Source: Clostridia bacterium
GTDB lineage: Bacteria > Bacillota > Clostridia > Christensenellales > Aristaeellaceae
Direction of reading: 5' to 3'
Assembly (NCBI GenBank): GCA_017550745.1
Contig: JAFZOG010000152.1
Coordinates: 1-64,000 of the forward strand
Length of the DNA stretch: 64,000 nt
Shown piece by piece: positions 27,142-34,042 of the stretch. Made by a program: the position numbers and the translations under genes. How positions within the stretch are numbered: the stretch's first letter is position 1; every line of letters starts with the position of its first letter. Under the pieces are notes generated by a model that was not told the origin of the DNA, did not search any database, and worked only from the letters and a program-made list of their open reading frames with translations.

Positions 27142-27709
27142 CGCGTTCGGCGAATTCAAAGGGAATCGCCCGACCGTCTTTCAGCAGCGCTACACAGATA
27201 TGGCCGTCTCCTTCATAGGGCACATGTCCGCCTGCCGATCCGATCACAGCCCCTTTGCGAACCTGCTGGCCAGGCATGACGCTGATCTTTTTGAGTCCCC
27301 TGTATCGGCTTTTCAGTCCGTTTCCGTGGTCAATGCGCACTTCGCCGCGGTTGCAGCTTTCCACCGTCCCCGCCAGCATCGCGTAAACCGGATTTCCTTC
27401 CTCCGCTTGAACGTCCACGGCGGGATGCGCCTGCCATAGATTGAAAGCGGGAAAAAAGACGGGCGTTTCACAATAACCCCGGACCAGCGCTCCGTCTGCC
27501 GGCCAGCCGCAGGCTTCCATCGTCGGCAAGGGGGTCACTTGAGCCAGCCTTTGGCTCTGGTCGGACAGCGCTTGCTGATCGGTGATTTCATCCCGCTGCT
27601 GTTCCCGCGTCCAGGCGGCTGAAAGCAGGATCACGCCTGCGCAGAGCAGGGCCAATAGGTAGTGTCCCCAAGCGTCAAATACCCGGCGAAGCTTTTTCCG
27701 CATCATCAT
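27119..27709 (-). CDS. M23 (LytM/SpoIIQ-like) domain membrane protein with altered metal site
   Basis: The protein has about 196 residues and one membrane helix near the N-terminus (HYLLALLCAGVILLSAAW), with the LytM-fold domain outside the cell. Start choice is uncertain among GTG 27715 and three successive ATGs; I took the first ATG. The fold is clear from AGTVESC, RIDHGNGLKSRYRGL and VRKGAVIGSAGG. Metal ligands HPAVD (His, Asp) are present, but the usual HLHF is GHICV, so the second histidine is cysteine. Zinc could still bind through Cys, or the domain may only bind peptidoglycan or a partner, as SpoIIQ does. It is convergent with the GGDEF gene. Confidence 0.75.
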   Translation of the reverse strand: MMMRKKLRRVFDAWGHYLLALLCAGVILLSAAWTREQQRDEITDQQALSDQSQRLAQVTPLPTMEACGWPADGALVRGYCETPVFFPAFNLWQAHPAVDVQAEEGNPVYAMLAGTVESCNRGEVRIDHGNGLKSRYRGLKKISVMPGQQVRKGAVIGSAGGHVPYEGDGHICVALLKDGRAIPFEFAEREKNGLPK

Positions 27710-27803
27710 CAACACCCTGATTGCGCGAAAAGCGGCAAACGTTCAGAGAGCGGATGACGCGATGAAACCCATCGGCCATCCGTTCCCCGGACGCTGGGCC
27801 CGC

Positions 27804-29042
27804 TTACTGATAGATTCTCCCGATGCTGGTATTGTCCATCGTCCTGTTCTGCAGGCCGGGTATCGGGCTGGGGGCGGTTTCGGCGCGGTAATCCCGCCCG
27901 CGCAGGCGGATGGCCCGGTCGATCACCTGATGGCTGGGCACGGCGTCCACGTTGGCGTTTACCGCCTTCTGATATACGAAGAAATCATAGTCTTTCGGCA
28001 GCATGGCGACAGGCTTGAAGATTTCCTTTTCCGCCGTGAAATCCACCATATTCAGCGCGGAACGTATATAGTCGATATTGGATTCAAAATGGAAGGGCTC
28101 CGGGAACTCGCCGCCGGGAATCACCTGCTGCCAGTCCTTTTTTTCGTACTGCCTGAGCAAGTCGGCTGCTTTGTGAAGATGGGCCACTTCCATGCGGAAG
28201 AAGGCTTCCCAGACCTTTTTGATTTCAGGATCAGTTTCATCCTCCATGCAGGAGTAATAGAGATAGGCCTCCACATACTGGTGCATCAGCAGCCCTTCCA
28301 GCCAGGTGCAGTTGGGATCCATCAGGCTGCCGTACTGGGTCACGTGCTGCTCCTCGATCATGCCGATTTCCTGATACAGCCTGCGGCCCAGATCGGAGGT
28401 ATAGAAATTGCAGACGTTCATGTAGTAGTTCATGGTCTGCTGCTCGGCAGCGGTGATGATCTGCACCGCCATCTTGTCGAACAGCGCGGCGTCGGGTTTG
28501 CCGGGCACGCACAGCGCGTCCATGGGGCAGCGGTGTTCTGAAATGGTGGGGCGGCCCGGCATGATCTCCGTGTAATCGCCAACCAGCTTTTCGGCGTATT
28601 CGCCATGCTCCATTTCCATCAAATCGGCGTAGCGGTACAGGTGATCAAAGTCCTCCAGCAGCGCAAAGTCCAGGGCGGATTTCACATGGGCGCAGGTGAC
28701 GCGCTGGGCCAGTCCGGCGGTCAGGTCGACGGCCAGCTGCTCGTAACCGATGGTGTGCTCCAGCACGGTTTCGTCCATGGGCTTGAGGCACGCGATTTTC
28801 TTTTGCTGCTGCTGTTCCTGGCGGCGCATCATGGCCAGCTCCCGCCGCAGGTCATTGTTGCTTTCGTGGCGGTGGAACTGGTGGGAATATTTGGCAGACT
28901 CAAACTCCGTGCCGTTCATCAGGATCACGCGCACTCGGGTGTAGGGATCGGCTTCTATTTTGTCGTAGGACACAGGATAAAGGTGCTGCCAGTCCATGAA
29001 CTGATCGGCGGTTTTTTCCGGTTTTAGCTGAAATGGGTTCAT
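27804..29042 (-). CDS. Ferritin-like-fold protein of unknown function
   Basis: The 412-residue protein starts at ATG 29042 behind AAGGAGGG. The middle is helical and carries carboxylate/histidine motifs of di-iron ferritin-like bundles: MEMEHGEYAEKL, GMIEEQHVTQYG and RMEVAHLHKAADL (two ExxH). A glutamine-rich coil (RRQEQQQQKK) precedes it. There is no signal peptide. I recognise only the fold type; a rubrerythrin-like redox or metal-storage role is inference. The gene has its own site and lies downstream of the PrsA-like gene, separated by a terminator, with 103 nt between the coding regions. Confidence 0.65.
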   Translation of the reverse strand: MNPFQLKPEKTADQFMDWQHLYPVSYDKIEADPYTRVRVILMNGTEFESAKYSHQFHRHESNNDLRRELAMMRRQEQQQQKKIACLKPMDETVLEHTIGYEQLAVDLTAGLAQRVTCAHVKSALDFALLEDFDHLYRYADLMEMEHGEYAEKLVGDYTEIMPGRPTISEHRCPMDALCVPGKPDAALFDKMAVQIITAAEQQTMNYYMNVCNFYTSDLGRRLYQEIGMIEEQHVTQYGSLMDPNCTWLEGLLMHQYVEAYLYYSCMEDETDPEIKKVWEAFFRMEVAHLHKAADLLRQYEKKDWQQVIPGGEFPEPFHFESNIDYIRSALNMVDFTAEKEIFKPVAMLPKDYDFFVYQKAVNANVDAVPSHQVIDRAIRLRGRDYRAETAPSPIPGLQNRTMDNTSIGRIYQ

Positions 29043-29102
29043 ATGGTTTCCCTCCTTGCGGTTTCTTGTTCCTTGTATTCCCGAAAAAGAGGAAGAATAT
29101 AC

Positions 29103-29129
29103 AAAAAAGCCGCCGAAAAATCGGCGGCT
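29103..29129 (-). terminator. Terminator of the PrsA-like gene
   Basis: On the minus strand AGCCGCCGA pairs with TCGGCGGCT, followed by six T (29108-29103). Confidence 0.85.
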
Positions 29130-29145
29130 TCGATGGATCAAAGGA

Positions 29146-30444
29146 TCATTTCAGCCGATCAGGATAGGTCTTCACGGTGGCTTCATCCGTCCACTGCTTG
29201 AGGGTGGCTTCGGCCACTTCGCTCTGCTTGGCGGTCAGCAGCGCAGAAGAAATGCTTTCCCGCACGGTTTCGATATCCACGGGGCCTTCCTGCACATCGG
29301 ACACGTACTGGAGGATGTGGTAGCCATAGGTGGATTCCACGGGTTCGCTCACATCGCCGGTCTTTTCAAGCGCCATGGCAGCGTTGACAAAGGACTCCAC
29401 GAAGTAAGCAAAGCCTTCACGGATGGCGTAGCCGCTGGCGGGCATGCTGTCGGTGCTGTATTCGGTGACGAGGGCGTCAAAGTCCGCGCCTTCCGCGGTG
29501 GCCAGAGCGTACACTTCATCGGCCTTCGCCTTGGCATTGGCCATGCCGGCGGCTTTTGCGGCGTCATAAGCGGCCTGGGCTTCGTCCACGGCAGCCTGCA
29601 GGGCGGCGGTGTCGGCGCCTTCGGCAGCGTTGGCCAGGGCATCCTGGGCAGCAGTCAGGGCGTCTTCCGCTTCGGTGGAGGCCTTGCTGTCCTCGTCGGA
29701 CACGGAGATGAGGATGTGCTTTACCATGCGGTATCCGGCGGGAGCGTAATACACGGTGGTGCCGTTCATCACGTTATAGCCATACAGATCGGGGTTGGAT
29801 TCAAACTGCGTTTTGTTTTCTTCCGCTTTCGCGTCGAAGTCGGCTTTGATTTCTTCCTCGCTCACGGCCACATCCTTGATCATGTCGGCCTCCAGCTTTT
29901 CGATGGCTTTGTCTTCCAGCGCGGATTGGAGGAAATCGTCGTAGGAGGAGCGTCCGTCGGCGGTCTGAATATCATTTTCAGCCACGTATTTTTCGGTGGC
30001 GGCCTTCAGCTCGTCGCCTTCCTTCCCGCTGTTGGGGAAATACGCGCTGACCACGGAATCAAGGAAGGACTGATAGTATTCCTTGGCTTGCTCTTCCGCC
30101 TGGGCCTTTTCTTCCTCCGTCAGTTCGTTCATGCCCAGGGCATAAGCCTTTTGCTTCATCACCAGCTGGCTGATATAAGAATCGATCACCTGGGAGGTGA
30201 TGGTCGCTTCGTCGGTGGTGTACATGCCGGAATAACCATAAGCAGCGAACAGCTGGTTGTAATACTCGTTCTGGCTGATCTGGTTCTGCACGGCGGCGGA
30301 AACGGTCTTCTTATTGATGGTCTCGCCGTTCACGTCGATGATCACGCGGGCGTTGTCCTTCGCTTCGTCTTTCGTTACCAGCGCACAGCCGCTCAGGATC
30401 ATCACGAGGGCCAGCAGCAGGGCAAATACACTCTTTTTCTGCAT
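29146..30444 (-). CDS. PrsA/SurA-type peptidyl-prolyl isomerase lipoprotein
   Basis: The 432-residue protein has a lipoprotein signal (LVMILSGC) and an ATG behind TTAGGAG. A SurA-N-like helical domain (about 35-215) precedes a parvulin (PpiC) domain that begins at YRMVKHILISV and ends near STYGYHILQYV. The parvulin domain is split by an insertion of about 60 residues, very rich in alanine and strongly helical (from EDALTAAQDALANAAEG). It should fold secreted proteins on the outer face of the membrane. It has its own promoter and terminator. The insertion is unusual compared with PrsA and could form a coiled-coil arm. Confidence 0.85.
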   Translation of the reverse strand: MQKKSVFALLLALVMILSGCALVTKDEAKDNARVIIDVNGETINKKTVSAAVQNQISQNEYYNQLFAAYGYSGMYTTDEATITSQVIDSYISQLVMKQKAYALGMNELTEEEKAQAEEQAKEYYQSFLDSVVSAYFPNSGKEGDELKAATEKYVAENDIQTADGRSSYDDFLQSALEDKAIEKLEADMIKDVAVSEEEIKADFDAKAEENKTQFESNPDLYGYNVMNGTTVYYAPAGYRMVKHILISVSDEDSKASTEAEDALTAAQDALANAAEGADTAALQAAVDEAQAAYDAAKAAGMANAKAKADEVYALATAEGADFDALVTEYSTDSMPASGYAIREGFAYFVESFVNAAMALEKTGDVSEPVESTYGYHILQYVSDVQEGPVDIETVRESISSALLTAKQSEVAEATLKQWTDEATVKTYPDRLK

Positions 30445-30487
30445 ACAAAATACATCTCCTAACTAATTTGTTCAAGGCAACGAACCT

Positions 30488-30516
30488 ATTATACAGGAAA
30501 GAAGCCAAAACAGCAA
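30488..30516 (-). promoter_or_regulatory. Promoter of the PrsA-like gene
   Basis: On the minus strand TTGCTG and TATAAT are 17 nt apart. Confidence 0.65.
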
Positions 30517-30541
30517 GCATAAATTTCGGCAAAATGTCGAA

Positions 30542-30570
30542 TTGATGGAACAGGGAAGATGCGATATACT
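30542..30570 (+). promoter_or_regulatory. Promoter of the RpiB-like/ybaK/GNAT unit
   Basis: TTGATG (30542-30547) and TATACT (30565-30570) are separated by 17 nt. Confidence 0.65.
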
Positions 30571-30612
30571 AAGAAGGACTGGGTTTAGGAAATAAAAAGG
30601 AGGCTTTCCGAA

Positions 30613-31065
30613 ATGAAATTTGCTATCGCGTGTGACCCGGCGGGCGTGCCGCTGAAGGAGCCGATCAAGGAATCCCTGCATGAGATGGGCATTGAAACCG
30701 TGGATTTCGGCATCAACGAGGGCGACCCCCGGGATTATCCCGTCTTTGCCGTCCGCGCCGCCAACGCGGTCGCCAGCGGCGAATGCGACCGGGGCATCGT
30801 TCTGTGCGGCACCGGCGTGGGGATTTCCATCGCCGCCAACAAGGTAAAGGGCATCCGCTGCTGCTGCTGCTCCGACGCCTACAGCGCCAAGATGAGCCGC
30901 GCGCATAACGACGCCAACATGCTGGCCCTGGGCGGGCGGGTGATCGCGCCGGAGCTGGCAAAGCTGATCGTGGAGCTTTGGGTGAAAACGCCCTTTGAAG
31001 GCGGTCGGCATCAGCGCCGCATCGACATGTTCTCCCTGATCGAAGAAGGAAAGCCTGTGGAATAA
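30613..31065 (+). CDS. RpiB/LacAB family sugar-phosphate isomerase
   Basis: The 150-residue protein starts behind AAGGAGG. It has the family's catalytic cysteine loop GIVLCGTGVGISIAANK, the histidine motif SRAHNDANMLALGGR, and the phosphate-binding EGGRHQRRIDM. The strand-1 motif, normally DHAG with a substrate-contacting histidine, reads CDPAG here, so that histidine is proline. Ribose-5-phosphate isomerase B activity is therefore not certain; another aldose/ketose phosphate may be used. A run of four cysteines (RCCCCSD) is also odd. The ybaK gene follows with no gap. Confidence 0.85.
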   Translation: MKFAIACDPAGVPLKEPIKESLHEMGIETVDFGINEGDPRDYPVFAVRAANAVASGECDRGIVLCGTGVGISIAANKVKGIRCCCCSDAYSAKMSRAHNDANMLALGGRVIAPELAKLIVELWVKTPFEGGRHQRRIDMFSLIEEGKPVE

Positions 31066-31542
31066 ATGGCGAAGATGGAAAAAACCAACGTGATGCGCAC
31101 GCTGGAGCGTCTGAAAATCCCTTATCAGGAGCATTCCTACGGCGATACCGGCGCCGTCAGCGGAGTGGATGTGGCGTCAGCGCTGGGGGAAGACCCGGCC
31201 CGCGTATTCAAAACCCTGGTCACTGTGGGCAAAAGCAAGGCGCATTACGTGTTCATGATCCCCGTGGCGGAAGAACTGAACCTGAAAAAAGCCGCCGCCG
31301 CGGTGGGGGAGAAGTCCGTCGAAATGATCAAGAGCAAGGAGCTTCTGCCCCTCACCGGATACATCCACGGCGGCTGCTCGCCCATCGGGATGAAAAAGCA
31401 GTTTCCCACCTTCATCCACGAAACCGCGCTGAATTTTGACACCGTCTATTTCAGTGCGGGCAGGATCGGCTGTCAGGTGGAATGCGCATTGGAAGGCTTA
31501 CAAAAAGCCGTCCCGGTGGCAGCCGCCGATCTGATTGAATGA
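31066..31542 (+). CDS. ybaK: Cys-tRNA(Pro)/aminoacyl-tRNA deacylase YbaK
   Basis: The 158-residue protein is close to the usual YbaK length. It contains the family's N-terminal KTNVMRTLERLKIPY, the lysine-bearing VFKTLVTVG strand, and GYIHGGCSPIGMKKQFPTFI, which is diagnostic for the YbaK branch. It removes cysteine wrongly attached to tRNA-Pro by ProRS. Its ATG directly follows the stop of the RpiB-like gene (TAA ATG), so translation is coupled. A GNAT gene follows 40 nt later. Confidence 0.92.
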   Translation: MAKMEKTNVMRTLERLKIPYQEHSYGDTGAVSGVDVASALGEDPARVFKTLVTVGKSKAHYVFMIPVAEELNLKKAAAAVGEKSVEMIKSKELLPLTGYIHGGCSPIGMKKQFPTFIHETALNFDTVYFSAGRIGCQVECALEGLQKAVPVAAADLIE

Positions 31543-31582
31543 AGGATTGGCCGTCAGAACCTGCCGGGGGACAGAGAGACTT

Positions 31583-32053
31583 ATGGAGAAGAAGGATTTG
31601 ACGTTTAAACGTATTGGTCCGGAGGAAGCCGCGGCGATCAGGGAGCTGTTTTTCAGCGTGTTCACGAATGCGCCTTGGAACGACGACTGGTCAGACGGAA
31701 CGCAGCTGGATTTGTACCTGCGCGATCTGACAGGACAAAGCAATTCTCTGGCCTACGGTTTGTACGAAGGGGAAAAGCTGATCGGCGTATCCATGGGGAA
31801 TATCAAGCATTGGTACACCGGCGTGGAATACTGCATCGATGAATTCTGTATCCTGACGGAAAAACAAAGCCAGGGCCTGGGCACGTTCTTCCTGCAAGAA
31901 ATCGAAAAGGAGATCGGGAAGCTGGGAATCACGCAGATGTACCTGCAGACGGAAGCCACGGTTCCCGCGTATCATTTCTACCGAAAAAACGGCTTTACGG
32001 AGATGGAAGGCCACATATCATTCTTTAAACGGATATCATGTCCAAAAAAATAA
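31583..32053 (+). CDS. GNAT family N-acetyltransferase
   Basis: The 156-residue protein starts at ATG 31583 behind GGGGGACAGAGAG; the longer TTG frame to 31535 overlaps ybaK. The acetyl-CoA-binding stretch is ILTEKQSQGLGTFFLQEIEK (the R/QxxGxG/A region) and the C-terminal AYHFYRKNGFTEMEG is typical. Family members acetylate small amines, antibiotics or protein termini; the substrate is not predictable. It is probably the last gene of the RpiB-like/ybaK unit. No plus-strand terminator with a T run is seen after it. Confidence 0.85.
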   Translation: MEKKDLTFKRIGPEEAAAIRELFFSVFTNAPWNDDWSDGTQLDLYLRDLTGQSNSLAYGLYEGEKLIGVSMGNIKHWYTGVEYCIDEFCILTEKQSQGLGTFFLQEIEKEIGKLGITQMYLQTEATVPAYHFYRKNGFTEMEGHISFFKRISCPKK

Positions 32054-32067
32054 CCCCGAAACGGGGC
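32044..32067 (-). terminator. Terminator downstream of tRNA-Leu
   Basis: On the minus strand CCCCG-TTT-CGGGG is followed by TTATTTTTTT. It overlaps the 3' end of the convergent GNAT gene. Confidence 0.7.
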
Positions 32068-32093
32068 GCCAAGGGTGCGTAAAACTGAAAAAA

Positions 32094-32176
32094 TGCGAGT
32101 GGCGGGGCTCGAACCCGCACGCCCAGAGGGCACAAGATTTTAAGTCTCGGTTGTCTGCCAGTTCCAACACACTCGC
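32094..32176 (-). tRNA. tRNA-Leu (anticodon UAA)
   Basis: The 83-nt cloverleaf has acceptor arms GCGAGTG and CACTCGC with discriminator A. The anticodon loop CTTAAAA lies on stem CGAGA/TCTTG, giving UAA. A long variable arm (class II tRNA) and the T-loop GGTTCGAGCCC are present. CCA is not encoded. It has its own promoter and terminator. Confidence 0.95.
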
Positions 32177-32187
32177 TTACAGCCGTT

Positions 32188-32217
32188 ATTATAGACCATG
32201 AGGCAAGGGAAAGTCAA
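32188..32217 (-). promoter_or_regulatory. Promoter of tRNA-Leu
   Basis: On the minus strand TTGACT and TATAAT are separated by 18 nt, about 10 nt upstream of the mature tRNA 5' end. Confidence 0.8.
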
Positions 32218-32296
32218 GATCAAATCCTTCAATTGCGTTGACTTTGTGATGAAACGGCGTCCGGGCAGGCCGTGAAGAACGGCAGGCGGCCGGGCT

Positions 32297-33703
32297 TTAC
32301 CGCTTTCCCGCCCTCACCGGCGCTCTCCAGCCTGCCAGCGCTTTCTGGCCTTCCGGCGTAACAGGCTTGATCCATTTGCCCCGGAAGAGATGCACCTGCA
32401 TCAGGACATACCGGATGGGTTCGTCGATATAGCAGCAGGCGAACACAAGCAGCGTAGGCAGCTTCCATACCATGCCGGTGAGCCATACGCAGGGAATGAG
32501 CATTGCCCACATAAACACGATTTCCAGGATCGTGCCGTACGTAGCGTCGCCCGCCGCGCGGAAGGTGTCGTTCTGGGTCCAGTTGCCCATGCGGATCACT
32601 GCCACCACGCCGAAAACAGCGATCATACCGAACGCGATGGAAAAGCTGTCGCCGCTCATGCCCATGATCTGCAGGATGGGGGTATGCAGCAGCACCAGCA
32701 GCACGCACACACTGGCGATGAATCCCTGGCAAAGATATACCAGCCGCCATGCCCGGCGGTACGCGATATCGATGTTTCCCGCGCCCACCTCTTTGCCGAC
32801 CAGGATGGAGGCGGCATTGGTAAATCCGGCGAAGAAGCCGATGATCAGGCCCTCCAGCGTGCGGAATACAGCCAGCGCGGCGATGGCCTCTTCCGGCTGG
32901 CGGCCCAGAACGACGTTGATCACCATGTTGCCCGCGCCGATGAGCACTTCGTTCATCAGGATCGGAAAGCACTTGCGGAAATAGGATCTGATCAAATCAG
33001 CCGTCCAGCGGAAATGCTGTGAAAAAGCCAGCAGGTAAGGGTGCCCGTTCCGCTTCGAAAGCAGAATAATGACCAGGGTGCTCACGCATTGGGAGATCAC
33101 CGTCGCCAGCGCCGCGCCGCGCACGCCCATGGCAGGCGCGCCAAGGTTGCCAAAGATCAGCACCCAGTTCAGAAATACGTTGATGCCCACCGCCGCGAAA
33201 GAGCCGTACAGTGGGATCGTCACCCGTTCCGTGCTGCGAAGCAGCGCCGCCATCGCCATGGAAAACACCATCAGCGGATAGGAAAAAGCCGCAATGCGCA
33301 GATAGTCCACCCCGATGCGCTGAATGGATTCCTTATCGGTATACAGCCGCATCACCGCTTCGGGAAAGAAAAGGCCGAGCAGGAAAAAGATGAGGGCTAC
33401 CGTCATCATGCACGTTAATGTCAGGCCGTAGGAGCGGTTGATGCCGTCGCCGTCCCGTGCGCCCCAATATTGGGAAAAGAACAGCATTCCGCCGCCCACG
33501 AAGCCCCAATAGCAGCTGAACATGAGCGACGAAAACTGCGCGCACAGGCCCACCGCCCCCACTTCGGTCTTGCCCAGGGAGGAAATCATCATCGTATCGA
33601 TCATCGACCCCGTGGTGGTCAGCAGGTTTTGCAGCGCAACCGGCACCGCGATCACGGCGACCTTCATCAAAAAATCGCGCCAGTCAAACTTTTGCTGTTC
33701 CAT
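32297..33703 (-). CDS. MATE family efflux transporter
   Basis: The 468-residue protein has twelve hydrophobic segments. The family region VALQNLLTTTGSMIDTMMISSLG is at its N-terminus and SQYWGARDGDGINRSYG after helix 2. I chose the ATG at 33703, which has GTGGAGG 7 nt upstream, over the ATG at 33715. It is not close to the other two MATE proteins by eye. Its upstream region is made of three structured tandem repeats, each carrying an extended -10 motif facing this gene, so its expression could depend on them (inference). Confidence 0.9.
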   Translation of the reverse strand: MEQQKFDWRDFLMKVAVIAVPVALQNLLTTTGSMIDTMMISSLGKTEVGAVGLCAQFSSLMFSCYWGFVGGGMLFFSQYWGARDGDGINRSYGLTLTCMMTVALIFFLLGLFFPEAVMRLYTDKESIQRIGVDYLRIAAFSYPLMVFSMAMAALLRSTERVTIPLYGSFAAVGINVFLNWVLIFGNLGAPAMGVRGAALATVISQCVSTLVIILLSKRNGHPYLLAFSQHFRWTADLIRSYFRKCFPILMNEVLIGAGNMVINVVLGRQPEEAIAALAVFRTLEGLIIGFFAGFTNAASILVGKEVGAGNIDIAYRRAWRLVYLCQGFIASVCVLLVLLHTPILQIMGMSGDSFSIAFGMIAVFGVVAVIRMGNWTQNDTFRAAGDATYGTILEIVFMWAMLIPCVWLTGMVWKLPTLLVFACCYIDEPIRYVLMQVHLFRGKWIKPVTPEGQKALAGWRAPVRAGKR

Positions 33704-33731
33704 GCCATCCTCCACGCCGACTTTTATATTT

Positions 33732-33970
33732 TAACGCCCGCCGCCTGCCCCTTCGGGATCCGGCGGGACGGCCGACGGCGCTGCGCGCCGGTTCGCTCGT
33801 TCATTATACCATAACGCTCGGCGTGCGCCCATTCGGGGCCCGCCGAGACGCGCAACCGTCCCTTCGGGCCGGTTCGCTCGTTATTATACCATGATGCCAG
33901 CCGTGCTCGCTGTTCGCGGCCCGGCTGGACGGACAATTGACCTTCGGTCAATTTCCTCATCATTATACCA
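33732..33970. repeat. Three tandem 80-nt structured repeats with covarying hairpins
   Basis: The units are 33732-33811, 33812-33891 and 33892-33970, each ending ATTATACCA (minus strand TGGTATAAT, an extended -10). Each has hairpin A and hairpin B joined by a GACG-type linker. The hairpin A arms are CCCGCCG/CGGCGGG, CTCGGCG/CGCCGAG and CCAGCCG/CGGCTGG. The hairpin B arms are CGGCGC/GCGCCG, ACCGTCCC/GGGCCGGT and AATTGACC/GGTCAATT. The stems differ in sequence but stay paired. After hairpin B the first two units share TTCGCTCGTT. The 340-nt gap between the MATE gene and the next terminator contains essentially only this array. Confidence 0.9.
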
Positions 33971-34001
33971 GGTATTCAACCGGATGAAAAGGACAATCAC
34001 G

Positions 34002-34036
34002 AAAAAAAGCGCGGGAGCGGATACTCCCGCGCTTTC
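34002..34036 (-). terminator. Terminator after the Crh-like/nucleotidyltransferase gene
   Basis: On the minus strand AGCGCGGGAG pairs with CTCCCGCGCT, followed by seven T. It separates the murB-whiA operon from the repeat array. Confidence 0.9.
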
Positions 34037-34042
34037 CTGGTT

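Noticed and set aside
33732-33970. CRISPR array
   Set aside because: The units are 80 nt with diverging stems and no unique spacers; no cas genes are seen.
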